Source: Cupriavidus sp. (GTDB taxonomy: Bacteria; Pseudomonadota; Gammaproteobacteria; Burkholderiales; Burkholderiaceae). From it: DNA of 58,950 nt. Where the stretch lies: NCBI GenBank assembly GCA_031181345.1, contig JAPSLC010000033.1:1-58950 (forward strand), written 5' to 3'. This document shows, piece by piece, positions 8,491 through 16,307 of this stretch (its first letter is position 1; each line of letters starts with the position of its first letter). A program made the position numbers and the translations under genes. The notes beneath the pieces are model-generated. The model saw nothing but the letters and a program-made list of their open reading frames with translations, was not told where the DNA came from and did not search any database.

Positions 8491-8892
8491 ATGAGGTGTC
8501 CGATTTGTGCCGCAGGAGAATTGGTGCATGACACCCGCGACCTGCCATACACATACAAGGGTGAACAGACGTCGATTGCCGGTGTACAGGGCGACTTTTG
8601 TCCGGCATGTGGGGAAGCGATTCTGGATTCAGCAGAAGCGTCGCGCGTGAGCAAGGCGATGCTGGACTTCAATAAGCAGGTCAACGCCACGATTGTGGAT
8701 CCGGAATTTATCGTGCGCGTGCGCAAGAAGCTGTCATTGGATCAGCGTGAGGCTGGCGAAATCTTCGGTGGTGGTGTGAACGCGTTTTCTCGATACGAAA
8801 ACGGGAAGACGCGACCACCCCTTGCGCTGGTTAAGCTATTGAAGGTCTTGGACCGGCATCCTGAACTGCTTCAAGAGGTTCGTGCCGCGTGA
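8491..8892 (+). CDS. mqsA: MqsA antitoxin (HTH regulator), orphaned
   Basis: The 133-residue protein is a full-length MqsA. The N-terminal zinc domain has Cys3, Cys6, Cys37 and Cys40, the same numbering as in E. coli MqsA if the ATG at 8491 is used. The C-terminal Xre-type HTH contains 'RKKLSLDQREAGEIFGGGVNAFSRYENG'. The Shine-Dalgarno sequence AAGGAG is at 8477-8482; an ATG at 8488 is an alternative start. Family members neutralise MqsR and repress their own and other promoters. Here the toxin upstream is broken, so the protein probably persists as a stand-alone DNA-binding regulator or as an anti-toxin against another MqsR. The local sequence is less GC-rich than its neighbours, consistent with acquisition by transfer. 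Confidence 0.93.
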   Translation: MRCPICAAGELVHDTRDLPYTYKGEQTSIAGVQGDFCPACGEAILDSAEASRVSKAMLDFNKQVNATIVDPEFIVRVRKKLSLDQREAGEIFGGGVNAFSRYENGKTRPPLALVKLLKVLDRHPELLQEVRAA

Positions 8893-8940
8893 TGGCTCCG
8901 GCCAATGATTCGTTCATGCGGCGGGACAGTAGCGGGGCGG

Positions 8941-9417
8941 TTACCGCTCCGCCGGCGCCGGCCGGATCGAATTGTGCGACGACACCACCTGCCACCCCTG
9001 CGGCGTGCGTACGAACACATCGGTGAAGACGACGTCCGTCGGTTTGGCCTTTGCATTCGGCCGATAACGGTTGACGCCGGTCACCACCGCGCTGTCGCGG
9101 AAGGTGCGCACCTTCAGCTCCGTCAGCGTCTGGCTGGAGCCGGGCGGCGGCGGGCCGGCGGCTAGCGATTCGGCGCGGTTGCGCATGCCGCCCAGCGGAG
9201 AGATGTTGACGAAGGTCGGATGGAGCAGGCGCTCTAGCGTGCCGCGGTCGCCGGACTCGGTGGCGGCCAGCCAGTCCTGCTCGGCCTTGAGGATGGCGGC
9301 GTGGTCGGCGGCCTCGTCGGCCGCGGCCGGTGCGGCGGCCAGGATGCCGAGCGTCAATGCCGCAACGGCGAACGTAGTAGCCAGCCCGCGCCTGTGGGAA
9401 TGGAGGCGACCGCCCAT
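8941..9417 (-). CDS. Exported NTF2-like (DUF4440/SnoaL-fold) protein
   Basis: The 158-residue precursor has a charged N-terminus and a hydrophobic signal peptide ending in an AAPAAADEA-type cleavage site near residue 35. The mature part is a single NTF2-like domain: 'ILKAEQDWLAATESGDRGTLERLLHPTFVNI' and 'TDVFVRTPQGWQVVSSHNSI' are typical of DUF4440/SnoaL-like proteins. The start at 9417 is chosen for its AGGAGAA Shine-Dalgarno sequence; an upstream ATG at 9456 lacks one. The substrate and function are unknown. It follows argD on the same strand but is separated from it by a terminator. Confidence 0.8.
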   Translation of the reverse strand: MGGRLHSHRRGLATTFAVAALTLGILAAAPAAADEAADHAAILKAEQDWLAATESGDRGTLERLLHPTFVNISPLGGMRNRAESLAAGPPPPGSSQTLTELKVRTFRDSAVVTGVNRYRPNAKAKPTDVVFTDVFVRTPQGWQVVSSHNSIRPAPAER

Positions 9418-9517
9418 TGTTGTTCTCCTGGACCTGGATGGCATCAGTATAGGCAAGCGGATATTACCGTCGTCCCCACGCGCGGCGGGTGGCGGCGAAC
9501 GAAAGGTGCAGCCAATG

Positions 9518-9548
9518 AAAAAGGCCGCCCTGCCATCACAGGGCGGCC
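9518..9548 (-). terminator. Intrinsic terminator of argD
   Basis: On the minus strand GGCCGCCCTG pairs with CAGGGCGGCC (arms at 9539-9548 and 9523-9532) and is followed by TTTTT. It lies about 70 bp after the argD stop and separates argD from the NTF2-like gene. Confidence 0.85.
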
Positions 9549-9618
9549 GTGTTCCGATCCGTCGGCCGTGGCCGATGGTCGGGGCCGACGGGGGGGGCCG
9601 ACGGTCGGGGCCGAAAAA

Positions 9619-10806
9619 TCAGGCCAGCGACTTCAGCAGCGTCCGCAGCATGCCGATCATCTGGTCGATTTCCTCGCGGGTCACGTTCAGTGCCGGCATG
9701 AAGCGCAGCAGGTTCGGCCGCGGCGAATTGAGCAGCAGGCCGTCCGGCTGCATCTCGCGCGCCTGCTCGACCAGCTGCGGGCCGATGTCCTTGCCGAGCA
9801 TCAGCGCACGCAGCAGGCCCTCGCCCCGTTCGCCGGCCAGGCCGAATTCGCTCGACAGCGCCAGCAGCTGTTCGCGCAGATACGCGCCTTTCTCCTGCAC
9901 CTGCTGCAGGAAGCCCGGCGCGAGCAGCTGCTCGAACACCGCGCTGCCGACCGCGCACATCAGCGGGTTGCCGTTGTAGGTACCGCCCTGGTCGCCGGCC
10001 TCGAAGCTCGCCACCTCGGCCTTGCACAGCAGCGCCGACAGCGGCACGCCGCCACCGATGCCCTTGCCCAGCGTCATGATGTCCGGCTCGACGTTCGACA
10101 GCTCGTAGGCGAACAGCGTGCCGCAGCGGGCGCAGCCGGACTGCACCTCGTCGACGATGAACAGCAGCTTGTGCTTGTCGGCCAGCGCGCGCAGCCCTTG
10201 CATGAATTCGCGCGTGGCGGGGACCACGCCGCTCTCGCCCTGCACCGGCTCGAGCATGATGCCGACCGTCTTGTCGTTGATCAGCGCCTCGACCGAAGCC
10301 AGGTCATTGAGCTGGGCCTTCGGGAAGCCCGGCACCTGCGGCGCGAAGATCGTGTCCCAGCCGGCCTTGCCGGACGCGCTCATGGTCGCCAGCGTGCGGC
10401 CATGGAAGCTGTGGTCCATCGTGATGATCTCGTAGGCGCCGTTCTTGTGCTTGCGTCCCCATTTGCGCGCCAGCTTGATTGCGCCCTCGTTGGCCTCGGC
10501 GCCGCTGTTGGCGAAGAACACCTTGTCGAAGCAGCTGTTGTCGGTCAGCGTCCTGGCCAGCCGCAGCATCGGCTCGTTGTAGAAGGCCGGGCTGGGATTG
10601 ATCAGCTTGCGGGCCTGCTCGTTCAGCGCCGCGATCATGCCCTCGTTGGAGTGGCCCAGGCAGTTGACCGCCCAGCCCTGCACGAAGTCCAGATAGCGCT
10701 TGCCTTGATGGTCCGTCAGCCACGATCCCTTGCCCTCGGTGAAGACGAGCTCGGGCCGGTTGGTGATGTACATCAGCGATTGGACGGGATACTCAGCAAA
10801 TGCCAT
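9619..10806 (-). CDS. argD: Acetylornithine transaminase family protein
   Basis: This 395-residue class III PLP aminotransferase would interconvert N-acetylglutamate semialdehyde and N-acetylornithine in arginine synthesis. The PLP-binding Lys248 lies in TLGKGIGGG, the cofactor-contacting 'FIVDEVQSG' is at 217-224, and the phosphate-binding '[12 protein letters not shown]' is at 100-111. The start at 10806 has a TGGAG Shine-Dalgarno sequence. ArgD, ornithine and GABA aminotransferases are close relatives, so substrate preference is inferred. The absence of adjacent argF/argG leaves context support weak, but the Arg-rich leader upstream fits an arginine gene. Transcription appears to start at a consensus promoter beyond a leader terminator. 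Confidence 0.88.
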   Translation of the reverse strand: MAFAEYPVQSLMYITNRPELVFTEGKGSWLTDHQGKRYLDFVQGWAVNCLGHSNEGMIAALNEQARKLINPSPAFYNEPMLRLARTLTDNSCFDKVFFANSGAEANEGAIKLARKWGRKHKNGAYEIITMDHSFHGRTLATMSASGKAGWDTIFAPQVPGFPKAQLNDLASVEALINDKTVGIMLEPVQGESGVVPATREFMQGLRALADKHKLLFIVDEVQSGCARCGTLFAYELSNVEPDIMTLGKGIGGGVPLSALLCKAEVASFEAGDQGGTYNGNPLMCAVGSAVFEQLLAPGFLQQVQEKGAYLREQLLALSSEFGLAGERGEGLLRALMLGKDIGPQLVEQAREMQPDGLLLNSPRPNLLRFMPALNVTREEIDQMIGMLRTLLKSLA

Positions 10807-10850
10807 GGCGGACTCCAGAGATCGGCAAACAAGGAAAAGGGAAGGGCGGC

Positions 10851-10883
10851 AAAACAAAAAAGCCACGGGGGTGACCCGTGGCT
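10851..10883 (-). terminator. Terminator inside the argD leader (candidate attenuator)
   Basis: On the minus strand AGCCACGGG pairs with CCCGTGGCT (arms 10875-10883 and 10861-10869) over a 5-nt loop, followed by TTTTTGTTTT. It lies between the argD promoter and the argD start, 45 bp before the ATG, so transcription must pass it to reach argD. In the other orientation there is no T-run, so it acts only on argD-directed transcripts. A competing pairing is possible between AGCCACG of the 5' arm and CGCGGCT at the end of the short leader frame (six pairs, one mismatch). Confidence 0.8.
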
Positions 10884-10911
10884 TGATGACCTGAACAGAC
10901 GCTGTCGACGG

Positions 10912-10977
10912 TCAGCCGCGTGGCACCCTGGCGGGATGCGACGTACGGAAGCTGCGTCGGATGTTGGCGTGGTTCAT
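10912..10977 (-). CDS. Candidate Arg-rich leader peptide of argD
   Basis: This 21-codon frame contains five Arg codons (positions 7, 8, 11, 17 and 20), including CGA and AGG, which are rare in GC-rich beta-proteobacteria. Its stop is 28 bp before the terminator hairpin. The ATG lies seven bases after the -10 hexamer, at or next to the expected transcription start, so the message would be leaderless and there is no Shine-Dalgarno sequence. The frame stays open upstream without a good start. The composition and position suit an arginine-sensing attenuator. Its translation is inferred, not shown. Confidence 0.5.
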   Translation of the reverse strand: MNHANIRRSFRTSHPARVPRG

Positions 10978-10984
10978 GCGGCCA

Positions 10985-11013
10985 ACTATAAGACGCAGTC
11001 GCCCCAGTGTCAA
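10985..11013 (-). promoter_or_regulatory. Near-consensus sigma70 promoter for the argD leader
   Basis: On the minus strand the perfect -35 hexamer TTGACA (11008-11013) and the -10 hexamer TATAGT (10985-10990) are exactly 17 bp apart. Transcription would begin near 10977-10979. A promoter this close to consensus would be strong, which makes a downstream control step such as the leader terminator plausible. Confidence 0.85.
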
Positions 11014-11141
11014 AGACGACGGTGGCGGTCCGGGTCGGCATTGTTGTTCTCGCGAAACGGTGGTGCTGTGGTGGCGCGGTAGCGGCGCAGGGTTCGGCAG
11101 GGCGCGCACCGGGCAAGCCGGGCCGCGCCGCGAGCCACGGT

Positions 11142-12197
11142 TCAGGCCACGCCGGCCGGATGCATGTCCGCTTCGGAGGTGAACGAGTCGGCGAAGAACG
11201 CGTCCTCATGCAGCGCGCACTGGGCGGTGAAGTCGCGCCGCGCCGAATCGACCATCACCGGCGCGCCGCAGGCATAGACCTCGTGGCCGGACAGGTCCGG
11301 GTAGTCCGCCATCACGGCCTGGTGGACGAATCCGGTGCGGCCGTCCCAGTCGTCCTCGGCCAGCGCGTCGGAGACCACCGGCACGTAGCGGAAGTTCGGC
11401 AGCTCGCGCGCCCATTGCTCGCACAGGGCATGCATGTACAGATCGCGCGGGCGGCGGCCACCCCAGTACAGCGTCATCGGCCGCGTGATGCCGGTGTAGC
11501 CCGCGTGCTCGACGATGGCCTTGATCGGCGCGAAGCCGGTGCCCGAGGCCAGCAGGATGATCGGCTTGTCCGAGTCCTCGCGCAGGAAGAAGCTGCCCAG
11601 CGGACCCTCGAAGCGCAGGATGTCGCGCTCCTTCATCGCCGGCTGGCCCTCGCGCGCGCCGAACACGTAGTCGGTGAACGCGCCGCCCGGCATATGGCGG
11701 AAATGCAGTTCGATCGGGCCTTCCTCGTGCGGCGGCGTGGCGATCGAATAGCTGCGGCGCTTGCCGTCGCGCAGCAGGAATTCGACGTACTGGCCGGCGA
11801 GATACTGCAGGCGCTCGGTGGCGGGCAACTGCAGCTTCGCAACGATGACGTCCTCGGCCACGCGTTCGAGCGACTGCACGCGGCACGGCACCTTCTTGAT
11901 CGGGATATCGCCGGCGCCATGGACCTCGCGGCATTCGATGGTCACGTCCGATGCCGCATTGGCGCAGCAGAACAGCGCGCGGCCCTCGGTCTTTTCCTGC
12001 GCTGTCAGCGCGGAGGCGGCATGGTCGCCCTGGACGATGTCGCCGGCGGTGACGCGGCCCTTGCACGAACCGCAGGCGCCGTTCTTGCACCCATAGGGCA
12101 GGCCGATGCCTTGACGCAGCGCCGCCGACAGGATGGTTTCGTTCGCTTCCGCTTCGAATTGGCGGCCGCTCGGCAGCACGGTTACTTGATAAGCCAT
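11142..12197 (-). CDS. 2Fe-2S ferredoxin / FAD / NAD(P)H reductase (AscD-like)
   Basis: This 351-residue flavoprotein reductase has an N-terminal plant-type ferredoxin domain (residues 1-90; cluster ligands Cys37, Cys42, Cys45 and Cys77 or 78). An FAD domain follows (residues about 105-205, with 'RRSYSIATPP'), then a C-terminal NAD(P) domain ('LLASGTGFAPIKAIVEH' and 'VYACGAPVMVDSARRDF'). The layout matches CDP-6-deoxy-3,4-glucoseen reductase and oxygenase reductase subunits. No oxygenase or deoxysugar genes lie nearby, so its electron acceptor is unknown. The start at 12197 is chosen because the ferredoxin domain begins there. Its ATG is only 9 bp from that of the divergent SDR gene. Confidence 0.88.
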   Translation of the reverse strand: MAYQVTVLPSGRQFEAEANETILSAALRQGIGLPYGCKNGACGSCKGRVTAGDIVQGDHAASALTAQEKTEGRALFCCANAASDVTIECREVHGAGDIPIKKVPCRVQSLERVAEDVIVAKLQLPATERLQYLAGQYVEFLLRDGKRRSYSIATPPHEEGPIELHFRHMPGGAFTDYVFGAREGQPAMKERDILRFEGPLGSFFLREDSDKPIILLASGTGFAPIKAIVEHAGYTGITRPMTLYWGGRRPRDLYMHALCEQWARELPNFRYVPVVSDALAEDDWDGRTGFVHQAVMADYPDLSGHEVYACGAPVMVDSARRDFTAQCALHEDAFFADSFTSEADMHPAGVA

Positions 12198-12206
12198 AAT
12201 CTCTCG

Positions 12207-13172
12207 ATGAGCAAAGATCTGTCGCCACCCCGTCTGGCCCGCCCGCGATTGCTGATCGTCGGGTGTGGGGACGTAGGCATGCGTTGCCTGCAAATGATTG
12301 CCCCGCGCTGGCGCGTGTTCGCCGTGACCTCGCAGCCCGGCCGCGTGGCGGCCTTGCGGGCGGCGGGCGCGGTGCCGCTGGTGGCGAACCTGGACCAGCC
12401 GGCCACGCTCAAGCGCCTGCATGGCCTGGCCGACCGCGTGTTGCACCTGGCGCCGCCGCCGGCGCGCGGCGATGACGATCCGCGTACCGTTGCGCTGTTG
12501 CGGGCGCTGCGACGCAGCGCATGGCGCCGCCCCGCGCGGGAACCCCGCATTCTACCCGAGCGGCCTGGGCGGGGGACCGGCGCGGTCGGCGCCGGCCGCG
12601 CGCCGGCGCTGGTCTATGCCAGCACCAGCGGCGTCTATGGCGACCGCGGCGGTGCCCGCATCGGCGAGGCACAGCCGGTGCGGCCGCAGACCGCCCGGGC
12701 ACGCCGCCGCGTGGCCGCCGAGCGCGCGGTGCGGAGTTTCGGCCGCGCCAGCGGCTGGCGCGCCAGCATCGTGCGGATTCCCGGCATCTACGCCGCGGAC
12801 CGCCTGCCGGTGGCGCGCCTGCTCAAGGGCACGCCGGCGCTGGTGCAGCACGATGACGTCTACACCAACCACATCCACGCCGACGACCTGGCCCGGGCGA
12901 TGATCGCCGCGCTGCTGCGCGGCAGGCCGCAGCGGGTCGTCCATGCCAGCGACGACAGCGAACTGCGCATGGCGGACTACTTCGATCTGGTGGCCGACCG
13001 GCGCGGGCTGCCGCGTCCGCCGCGGCTGTCGCGCGAGCAGATCCGGGAGGCCGTGGAGCCGGCGCTGCTGAGCTTCATGAGCGAATCGCGCCGGCTGGAG
13101 AACGCGCGCCTCAAGCGCGAGCTGCGGCTGCGCCTGCGCTACCCCACGGTGCATCACTTCTTCGAAACCTGA
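12207..13172 (+). CDS. NAD(P)-binding SDR/epimerase-like protein (YeeZ-like)
   Basis: The 321-residue protein starts with a Rossmann nucleotide-binding motif 'RLLIVGCGDVGMRCL' (about residues 13-27). It continues with SDR-like segments: 'ALVYASTSGVYGDRG', 'VRIPGIYAADRLP' and 'NHIHADDLARAMIAAL'. It resembles the atypical extended SDRs around E. coli YeeZ, whose substrate is unknown. The usual YxxxK active site is not clear. Residues 95-130 are unusually Arg/Pro/Gly-rich compared with relatives. The ATG at 12207 is the first that leaves the divergent reductase gene intact; the frame is open far upstream only because of high GC content. Confidence 0.75.
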   Translation: MSKDLSPPRLARPRLLIVGCGDVGMRCLQMIAPRWRVFAVTSQPGRVAALRAAGAVPLVANLDQPATLKRLHGLADRVLHLAPPPARGDDDPRTVALLRALRRSAWRRPAREPRILPERPGRGTGAVGAGRAPALVYASTSGVYGDRGGARIGEAQPVRPQTARARRRVAAERAVRSFGRASGWRASIVRIPGIYAADRLPVARLLKGTPALVQHDDVYTNHIHADDLARAMIAALLRGRPQRVVHASDDSELRMADYFDLVADRRGLPRPPRLSREQIREAVEPALLSFMSESRRLENARLKRELRLRLRYPTVHHFFET

Positions 13173-13240
13173 GCCCACCTGCGCGACCCGCGCGCGTTCC
13201 CGCGATGGCATGGCGATTGCGTCATGACGCCTTGCCACCC

Positions 13241-13250
13241 TGTCTATACA
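13241..13250 (+). promoter_or_regulatory. HutC-like operator, distal
   Basis: TGTCTATACA, the exact reverse complement of the site in front of hutH (17202-17211). It lies about 215 bp upstream of the perfect site at 13464 and could allow looping or auxiliary binding by HutC. No promoter hexamers are evident immediately around it. Confidence 0.5.
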
Positions 13251-13457
13251 GCATCTTGGGGCACGATGCCCGCAGGCCGTGCGGCGCCTTCACCAGCTTG
13301 GTGCGGGGTGCATCCTTCCCGCTCTTCAGCGGCGCTGGCGATGCGCGGCAGCTCCCGTTATCGCTTTCCCTATCAGGGTTTGCGAGCAGCGCCCGATGTC
13401 CGCAGCCGCCACCGGCCAAGGCTTCCGGGCCGGCCGGCATAGTGGTGTTTCGTCGCC

Positions 13458-13486
13458 TTGACTTGTATATACAGGATTGCTACATT
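13458..13486 (+). promoter_or_regulatory. hut transporter promoter with HutC operator in the spacer
   Basis: A sigma70 promoter with -35 TTGACT (13458-13463) and -10 TACATT (13481-13486), 17 bp apart. The spacer begins with the perfect palindrome TGTATATACA (13464-13473), which matches the known HutC/GntR operator core. A repressor bound there would directly block RNA polymerase. It drives the transporter genes and hutC, so HutC would repress its own synthesis. Induction by urocanate is known for HutC in other proteobacteria. Confidence 0.8.
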
Positions 13487-13583
13487 GCCCGGAAACCGAC
13501 CGGCGCCCCAACCGAGGACGCCGGCACGACCCGGGCGGGCCGCCAGAGCGCGGCACCGTTCGCGATACCAAAGGAGCCAGACA

Positions 13584-14570
13584 GTGCAGATGCAGAAGCG
13601 GAAGTTGGGGAATCAAGGGGGCGCCGGCCGTGCGCTCGGTTGGCTGGCCACGCTGGCGCTGGCCGCGGGGGCCGGCGCGGCGCAGGCCCAGACCACCAAG
13701 GTGGCGCTGGGCATGAGCGGCTGGACCGGCTTCGCGCCGCTGACGCTGGCCGCCAAGGCCGGCATCTTCGAGAAGCACGGCGTCGACGTCGACATCAAGA
13801 TGATTCCGCAGAAGGACCGCCATCTGGCGCTGGCCTCGGGCGCGATCCAGTGCGCCGCGACCACGGTGGAAACGCATGTCGCCTGGAACGCCAACGGCGT
13901 GCCGATCACGCAGATCGTGCAGCTCGACAAGTCCTACGGCGCCGACGGGCTGGCGGTACGCAGCGACGTCAAGAGCTTCGCCGACCTGAAGGGCAAGACC
14001 ATCGGCGTCGATGCGCCGGGCACCGCGCCGTATTTCGGGCTGGCCTGGATGCTGAAGAAGAACGGCATGACCATCAAGGACGTCAAGACCACCACGCTGT
14101 CGCCGCAGGCGGCCGCGCAGGCCTTCGTCTCGGGGCAGAACGATGCGGCGATGACCTACGAGCCGTATCTGTCGACCGTGCGGCAGAACCCCGACAAGGG
14201 CAAGATCCTCGCGACCACGCTGGACTATCCGATGGTGATGGACACGCTGGGCTGCACGCCGAAATGGCTGAAGGAGAATCCGAAGGCCGCGCAGGCGCTG
14301 GTCGACGGCTACTTCGAGGCGCTGGAGATGATCCGCAAGGAGCCGGCCAAGTCCAACGAGATCATGGGCGCCGCGGTCAAGCAGACCGGCGAGCAGTTCG
14401 CCAAGTCCGCCTCGTATCTGCGCTGGCAGGACCGCGAGGCCAACCGCAAGTTCTTCGCCGGCGAGCTGGCCGAGTTCAGCAAGGAAGCCGCCGCGGTGCT
14501 GCTCGACGTCGGCGTGATTCGCAAGGTGCCGGACGTGACCGCGCTGTACGACCCGCGGTTCATCCGCTGA
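13584..14570 (+). CDS. Hut-linked ABC transporter, substrate-binding protein (TauA/NMT1-like)
   Basis: The roughly 328-residue precursor has a signal peptide ending in AGAGAAQAQ. The mature protein belongs to the TauA/SsuA/NMT1-like binding-protein superfamily ('GWTGFAPLTLAAKAGIFEKHGVDVDI' and 'AQAFVSGQNDAAMTYEPYL'). The GTG at 13584 sits seven bases after AAGGAG and is preferred; the ATG at 13590 is the alternative. Because it stands between the HutC-controlled promoter and hutC, the likely cargo is histidine, urocanate or a related compound rather than taurine. That is inference from context. Confidence 0.88.
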   Translation: MQMQKRKLGNQGGAGRALGWLATLALAAGAGAAQAQTTKVALGMSGWTGFAPLTLAAKAGIFEKHGVDVDIKMIPQKDRHLALASGAIQCAATTVETHVAWNANGVPITQIVQLDKSYGADGLAVRSDVKSFADLKGKTIGVDAPGTAPYFGLAWMLKKNGMTIKDVKTTTLSPQAAAQAFVSGQNDAAMTYEPYLSTVRQNPDKGKILATTLDYPMVMDTLGCTPKWLKENPKAAQALVDGYFEALEMIRKEPAKSNEIMGAAVKQTGEQFAKSASYLRWQDREANRKFFAGELAEFSKEAAAVLLDVGVIRKVPDVTALYDPRFIR

Positions 14571-14585
14571 GCGGCAGGAGTTGCG

Positions 14586-15467
14586 ATGACACAACCGTTG
14601 CACGCCGATTCGCTGCGGGCCGTCGCGCCCGACAGCCCGGCCGCCAGGACGATGCCGGCCGCGCCGCGTGCGCGCCGGACCCATCCGTGGCTGACGCCGC
14701 TGATCCCGGTCTCGCCGCGCACCCGCTGGGTGCTCGGCCTGGGCTTTTTCGTGCTGTTCTTCGCCGTCTGGGGCGCGGTGACGCTGGGCGGCCTGGTGCC
14801 GCCGACCTTCCTCGCCGACCCGATGACGATGGCGCGCGAAGCGTGGCTGCTGTTTACCGAGTACGGCTTTCTCGGCGACATCGGCATGACGGTCTGGCGC
14901 GTGCTGGGCGGCTTCGTGCTGGCCGCGGTGCTGGCGGTGCCGCTGGGCATCCTGATGGGCGCCTACAAGGCGGCCGAAGCCTTTTTCGAGCCCTTCGTCT
15001 CGTTCTGCCGCTACCTGCCGGCCTCGGCCTTCATTCCGCTGCTGATCCTGTGGGCCGGCATCGGCGAGACGCAGAAGCTGCTGGTGATCTTCATCGGCTC
15101 GTTCTTCCAGATCGTGCTGATGGTCGCCGTGACGGTGGGCGGCGCGCGCCGCGACCTGGTCGAGGCCGCCTACACGCTGGGCGCCAACAGCGCCGGCATC
15201 GTCAAGCGCGTGCTGATTCCCGGCGCCGCGCCCGGCATCGCCGAAATCCTGCGGCTGGTGCTGGGCTGGGCCTGGACCTATGTGATCGTCGCCGAGCTGA
15301 TCGGCTCGTCGTCCGGCATCGGCCACATGATCACCGACAGCCAGGCGCTGCTGAACACCGGCCAGATCATCTTCGGCATCATCGTGATCGGCTGCATCGG
15401 CCTGGTCTCGGACCTGCTGTTCAAGCTCGCCAACCAGCGGCTGTTTCCCTGGAGCACCATCCAATGA
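14586..15467 (+). CDS. Hut-linked ABC transporter permease (TauC-like)
   Basis: This 293-residue inner-membrane protein of the binding-protein-dependent transport family has a long cytoplasmic N-terminus (about residues 1-50) and six predicted membrane segments. The EAA-type coupling loop is 'DLVEAAYTLGANSAGIVKRVLIPGAAPGIAEILRL'. It resembles TauC/SsuC. The stop overlaps the start of the ATPase gene by four bases (ATGA), which indicates coupled translation. The Shine-Dalgarno sequence GGCAGGAG lies just before the ATG. Confidence 0.9.
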   Translation: MTQPLHADSLRAVAPDSPAARTMPAAPRARRTHPWLTPLIPVSPRTRWVLGLGFFVLFFAVWGAVTLGGLVPPTFLADPMTMAREAWLLFTEYGFLGDIGMTVWRVLGGFVLAAVLAVPLGILMGAYKAAEAFFEPFVSFCRYLPASAFIPLLILWAGIGETQKLLVIFIGSFFQIVLMVAVTVGGARRDLVEAAYTLGANSAGIVKRVLIPGAAPGIAEILRLVLGWAWTYVIVAELIGSSSGIGHMITDSQALLNTGQIIFGIIVIGCIGLVSDLLFKLANQRLFPWSTIQ

Positions 15468-16243
15468 GCGCGCTGTCGATCCAGCAGGTGTCGCGCACCT
15501 TCGTCAATCCGCGCGGCGGCCAGACCCAGGCCTTGCTGCCGGTGGACTTCGAGGTCCGCGAGAACGACTTCGTCACCATCCTCGGGCCGTCAGGCTGCGG
15601 CAAATCGACGTTGCTGCGCATCGTCGCCGGCCTGGACGCGCCGACCTCGGGCCGCGTGCTGCTCGACGGCGAGCCGGTCACCGGACCAGGCGCCGACCGC
15701 GGCATGGTGTTCCAGTCCTATACGCTGTTCCCATGGCTGACGATCGAGCAGAACGTGCGCTTCGGCCTGCGCGAGCGCGGCATGAGCGTGGCCGAGCAGC
15801 GTGAGCGCAGCGATTTCTTCATCGCCCGCGTGGGCCTGCGCGGCTTCGAGCATCACTATCCGAAGCAGCTGTCGGGCGGCATGCAGCAGCGCACCGCGAT
15901 CGCGCGGGCGCTGGCCAACGATCCGAAGATCCTGCTGCTCGACGAGCCGTTCGGCGCGCTCGACAACCAGACCCGCGTGCTGATGCAGGAGCTGCTGCTC
16001 GGCATCTGGGAGAGCGCGCGCAAGACGGTGCTGTTCGTCACGCACGATATCGACGAGGCGATCTTCATGGCCAACCGGGTTGCGGTATTCTCTGCGCGGC
16101 CCGGGCGGATCAAGACCGAGATCGCGGTCGACTTTGCCCATCCGCGCCACTACACGATCAAGACCTCGCCGGAATTCTCGGCGTTGAAGGCGCGGCTGAC
16201 CGAAGAGATCCGTGCCGAGGCGATGGCCTCGGCCGAGCATTGA
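15464..16243 (+). CDS. Hut-linked ABC transporter ATP-binding protein (TauB-like)
   Basis: A 259-residue ATPase with Walker [10 protein letters not shown], signature [15 protein letters not shown], Walker [13 protein letters not shown] and switch His in FVTHDIDEA. It belongs to the nitrate/sulfonate/taurine group. It completes the transporter with the two preceding genes and overlaps the permease stop by four bases. hutC follows 64 bp later, so regulator and transporter probably share a transcript. Confidence 0.92.
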   Translation: MSALSIQQVSRTFVNPRGGQTQALLPVDFEVRENDFVTILGPSGCGKSTLLRIVAGLDAPTSGRVLLDGEPVTGPGADRGMVFQSYTLFPWLTIEQNVRFGLRERGMSVAEQRERSDFFIARVGLRGFEHHYPKQLSGGMQQRTAIARALANDPKILLLDEPFGALDNQTRVLMQELLLGIWESARKTVLFVTHDIDEAIFMANRVAVFSARPGRIKTEIAVDFAHPRHYTIKTSPEFSALKARLTEEIRAEAMASAEH

Positions 16244-16307
16244 GCCGGCCCATGACGCTCACCGACGCGCGCATCGACCGACGCATCGACCCACGCAACC
16301 ATCGACC

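Noticed and set aside
11007..12206. Long upstream extension of the SDR frame
   Set aside because: It is antisense to the ferredoxin-type reductase, and the recognisable SDR fold begins just after the ATG at 12207.
13326..15464. Long minus-strand open frame (about 710 codons) opposite the hut transporter genes
   Set aside because: It is antisense to three well-recognised ABC genes, is His/Arg/Gln-rich in the way GC-biased shadow frames are, and has no family motif.
16261..16307. Repeated GCATCGACC units before hutC as a functional element
   Set aside because: The copies are short and irregular and fit a low-complexity spacer; no palindrome or promoter results.
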